From Robiginitomaculum sp. (GTDB taxonomy: Bacteria; Pseudomonadota; Alphaproteobacteria; Caulobacterales; Maricaulaceae), in contig JALSYJ010000336.1 of NCBI GenBank assembly GCA_027071965.1, positions 1 through 6,771 on the forward strand: a stretch of DNA of 6,771 nucleotides. The letters are read 5' to 3'. Each line of letters begins with the position of its first letter. Within the stretch, counting starts at the first letter, position 1. The notes below the pieces were generated by a model. That model saw only the letters and a list, made by a program, of their open reading frames with translations, did no database searches and was not told where the DNA came from. Positions 5,809 through 6,771 of the stretch are shown one piece after another. Both the position numbers and the translations under genes were made by a program.

Positions 5809-6423
5809 TTAAAATCGTAAATCATCACCGCAAATGCGCCGCAAATTGGCAATCTCATCCTCCGAAGCCCCTAGGCTAACCTGACACAATTCCCGGTAAG
5901 ACTTTTTGGTGCTTTTTTCGCCACTCCAACTTATATCAAGCTGTGGCAGCGCATCCGCATTGTGCGCACAATAAATGGCAATGAAGCTAAATACTCTGGT
6001 GCCAAGTGTAAACGCCAGCTCGGTTAATTCGTCCAGCGATATATCAGGCTCAATCGCGATTTGCTCCACATGAACAATTGGCCCAGCATCCACCTTTTCA
6101 ACCATTTCATGGGCAGTGGCGCCATAAGTTGCGGCCCTGTCCCTTAAAGCATAGGCGATTGGATAGCTGCCGGGAAATTGTGGCGGCCCGGGGTGAATAT
6201 TGTAGGGAACCGGGCCAAGCTGCTGCAATATGTCACCGGGCACAATAACCTTACTGTTAAAGCAAATCAGCCGGGTATCAGCGCCGCGCCCGGCAATTGC
6301 CTGACGCAATTCGGCCTGGTTTAAGGCAATGTCAACTTCCAGATCAGGATTTTGCCCATGCAAAAACTGCCGTAAAAATGGCGCTTCCACCTGTTTTGTC
6401 AGCAATACAATTCGATAGGCCAA
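5809..6423 (-). CDS. short formyltransferase-family protein (formyl_trans_N domain only)
   Basis: A 204-residue protein with the fold of 10-formyltetrahydrofolate-dependent formyltransferases (glycinamide ribonucleotide and Met-tRNA formyltransferases). Visible features: MAYRIVLLTK strand at the N-terminus, PVPYNIHPGPPQFPGSYP (Asn75, His77, the catalytic Asn-x-His), YGATAHEM (about 100-107) and EKVDAGPIV (Asp112, the catalytic aspartate). About 60 residues with WSG and a helical end follow. Genuine Met-tRNA formyltransferase is about 310 residues with a C-terminal tRNA-binding domain, which is absent here, so fmt is not a safe name; the acceptor is unknown. The start is TTG at 6423, supported by GGAGG (6433-6429 on the minus strand) with a 5-base spacer; no in-frame ATG lies near. 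It follows ndk on the same strand by 71 bases and converges on hutF. Confidence 0.8.
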   Translation of the reverse strand: MAYRIVLLTKQVEAPFLRQFLHGQNPDLEVDIALNQAELRQAIAGRGADTRLICFNSKVIVPGDILQQLGPVPYNIHPGPPQFPGSYPIAYALRDRAATYGATAHEMVEKVDAGPIVHVEQIAIEPDISLDELTELAFTLGTRVFSFIAIYCAHNADALPQLDISWSGEKSTKKSYRELCQVSLGASEDEIANLRRICGDDLRF

Positions 6424-6440
6424 TATCTCCTCCGGAGATA
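6424..6440 (-). promoter_or_regulatory. hairpin covering the formyltransferase ribosome binding site
   Basis: Read on the minus strand, 6440 to 6424 is a 7-bp inverted repeat, TATCTCC then GGAGATA, with a GGA loop, ending directly against the TTG start. The GGAGG ribosome binding site uses the loop and the 3' arm, so a folded mRNA would hide it. Together with the weak TTG start this suggests low or conditional translation. It could also be a palindromic operator or chance symmetry around a GGAGGAG site. Confidence 0.45.
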
Positions 6441-6494
6441 CAGCCTATCCTATTGATAATTAACAAGTCGTGTTTTCAGTATACTTGCGTAAAA

Positions 6495-6771
6495 TCAGCC
6501 GACAATCTCGCATTTGGAGAAGAAAAAGCTTATCTCCTCAGCAGCCGTTTCAGGGGCATCAGAACCGTGAACCGAATTGGCATCAATGCTTTTGGCAAAC
6601 TCCTTGCGAATAGTGCCCTCGGCGGCTTCCTCCGGATTGGTGGCTCCCATGACATTGCGATAAGCCGCAATGGCGTTCTCGCCCTCAAGCACTTGCGCTA
6701 CCACCGGGCCGGAAATCATAAAATCAAAAAAAAAAAAAAAAAACGGGCGGCTGGCATGCACAGCGTAAAAC
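6495..6771 (-). CDS. ndk: nucleoside diphosphate kinase, N-terminus off the right edge
   Basis: C-terminal part (about 92 of 140 residues) of the enzyme that transfers the gamma phosphate of ATP to nucleoside diphosphates through a phosphohistidine; cytoplasmic. The frame runs to the right edge: the visible start is FYAVHASRPFF, which matches the family region FYxVHxxRPFF, so the GTG at 6761 is internal. Seen next are DFMISGPVVAQVLEGENAI, MGATNPEEAAEGTIRKEF and IDANSVHGSDAPETAAEEI, with the active-site His codon at 6567-6569, ending in EIVG and TGA. Oddity: after RPFF the usual helix residues (for example x-x-Leu-x) are replaced by four more Phe, encoded by an unbroken run of 18 T on the coding strand; the number of residues to the FM of DFM is normal. 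This may be a sequence artefact. The downstream neighbour is the formyltransferase gene. Confidence 0.95.
   Translation of the reverse strand, partial: FYAVHASRPFFFFFFDFMISGPVVAQVLEGENAIAAYRNVMGATNPEEAAEGTIRKEFAKSIDANSVHGSDAPETAAEEISFFFSKCEIVG
6726..6743. repeat. 18-base A homopolymer inside ndk
   Basis: An uninterrupted run of 18 A on the plus strand (six TTT codons in ndk), ending 28 bases from the window edge. No other run in the window exceeds about eight. It keeps the ndk frame and segment length. Confidence 0.95.

Noticed and set aside
5607..5879. Plus-strand ORF of 90 codons starting at TTG
   Set aside because: It starts inside a GC-rich hairpin, overlaps the end of the formyltransferase gene and has no domain-like pattern; better treated as non-coding.
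5809..6423. Naming the minus-strand gene fmt
   Set aside because: The protein lacks the C-terminal domain and the usual length of Met-tRNA formyltransferase.

Overview
The window looks like chromosomal DNA from an alphaproteobacterium with roughly balanced base composition. The main pointers are serine O-acetyltransferase followed directly by a DUF3126 small protein (a pairing I associate with alphaproteobacteria) and the housekeeping ndk gene. The lineage is inference; nothing here fixes a genus. No transposase, integrase, tRNA, rRNA or CRISPR array is visible.

Layout. Positions 3-2144 (+) hold the C-terminal two thirds of an RND efflux pump inner-membrane subunit whose start lies off the left edge. 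After a 71-base gap with a weak terminator-like hairpin comes a tight plus-strand run: cysE (2216-3028), a DUF3126 gene (3093-3302), a gamma-carbonic-anhydrase-like hexapeptide protein starting at TTG (3307-3837), a 32-residue ORF that reads as a signal peptide (3837-3935) and hutF (3972-5339). Gaps in this run are short (64, 4, -1 and 36 bases), so it is probably one transcription unit. On the right, in convergent orientation, lie a short formyltransferase (5809-6423, minus) and the C-terminal part of ndk (from 6495 through the right edge, minus).

The 469-base stretch between hutF and the formyltransferase gene is the least ordinary part. It carries four tandem 12-base units built on GGGTCA, then motif copies in the opposite orientation, a GACCCT/AGGGTC palindrome, two TATAAT boxes and a hairpin followed by five T. 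Together the second TATAAT box and the hairpin could delimit a non-coding RNA of about 175 nt.

How the genes work together. CysE makes O-acetylserine for cysteine synthesis and HutF deiminates formiminoglutamate in histidine breakdown. The carbonic-anhydrase-like protein and DUF3126 have no proven link to either, so the run is better seen as a co-transcribed housekeeping group than a pathway. ndk and the formyltransferase may form a second unit. I see no clear new defence or mobile system. The points most worth checking are the repeat-rich intergenic region, the 18-A run inside ndk that replaces a conserved helix without changing its length, the hairpin covering the formyltransferase ribosome binding site, and the small secreted-peptide ORF.
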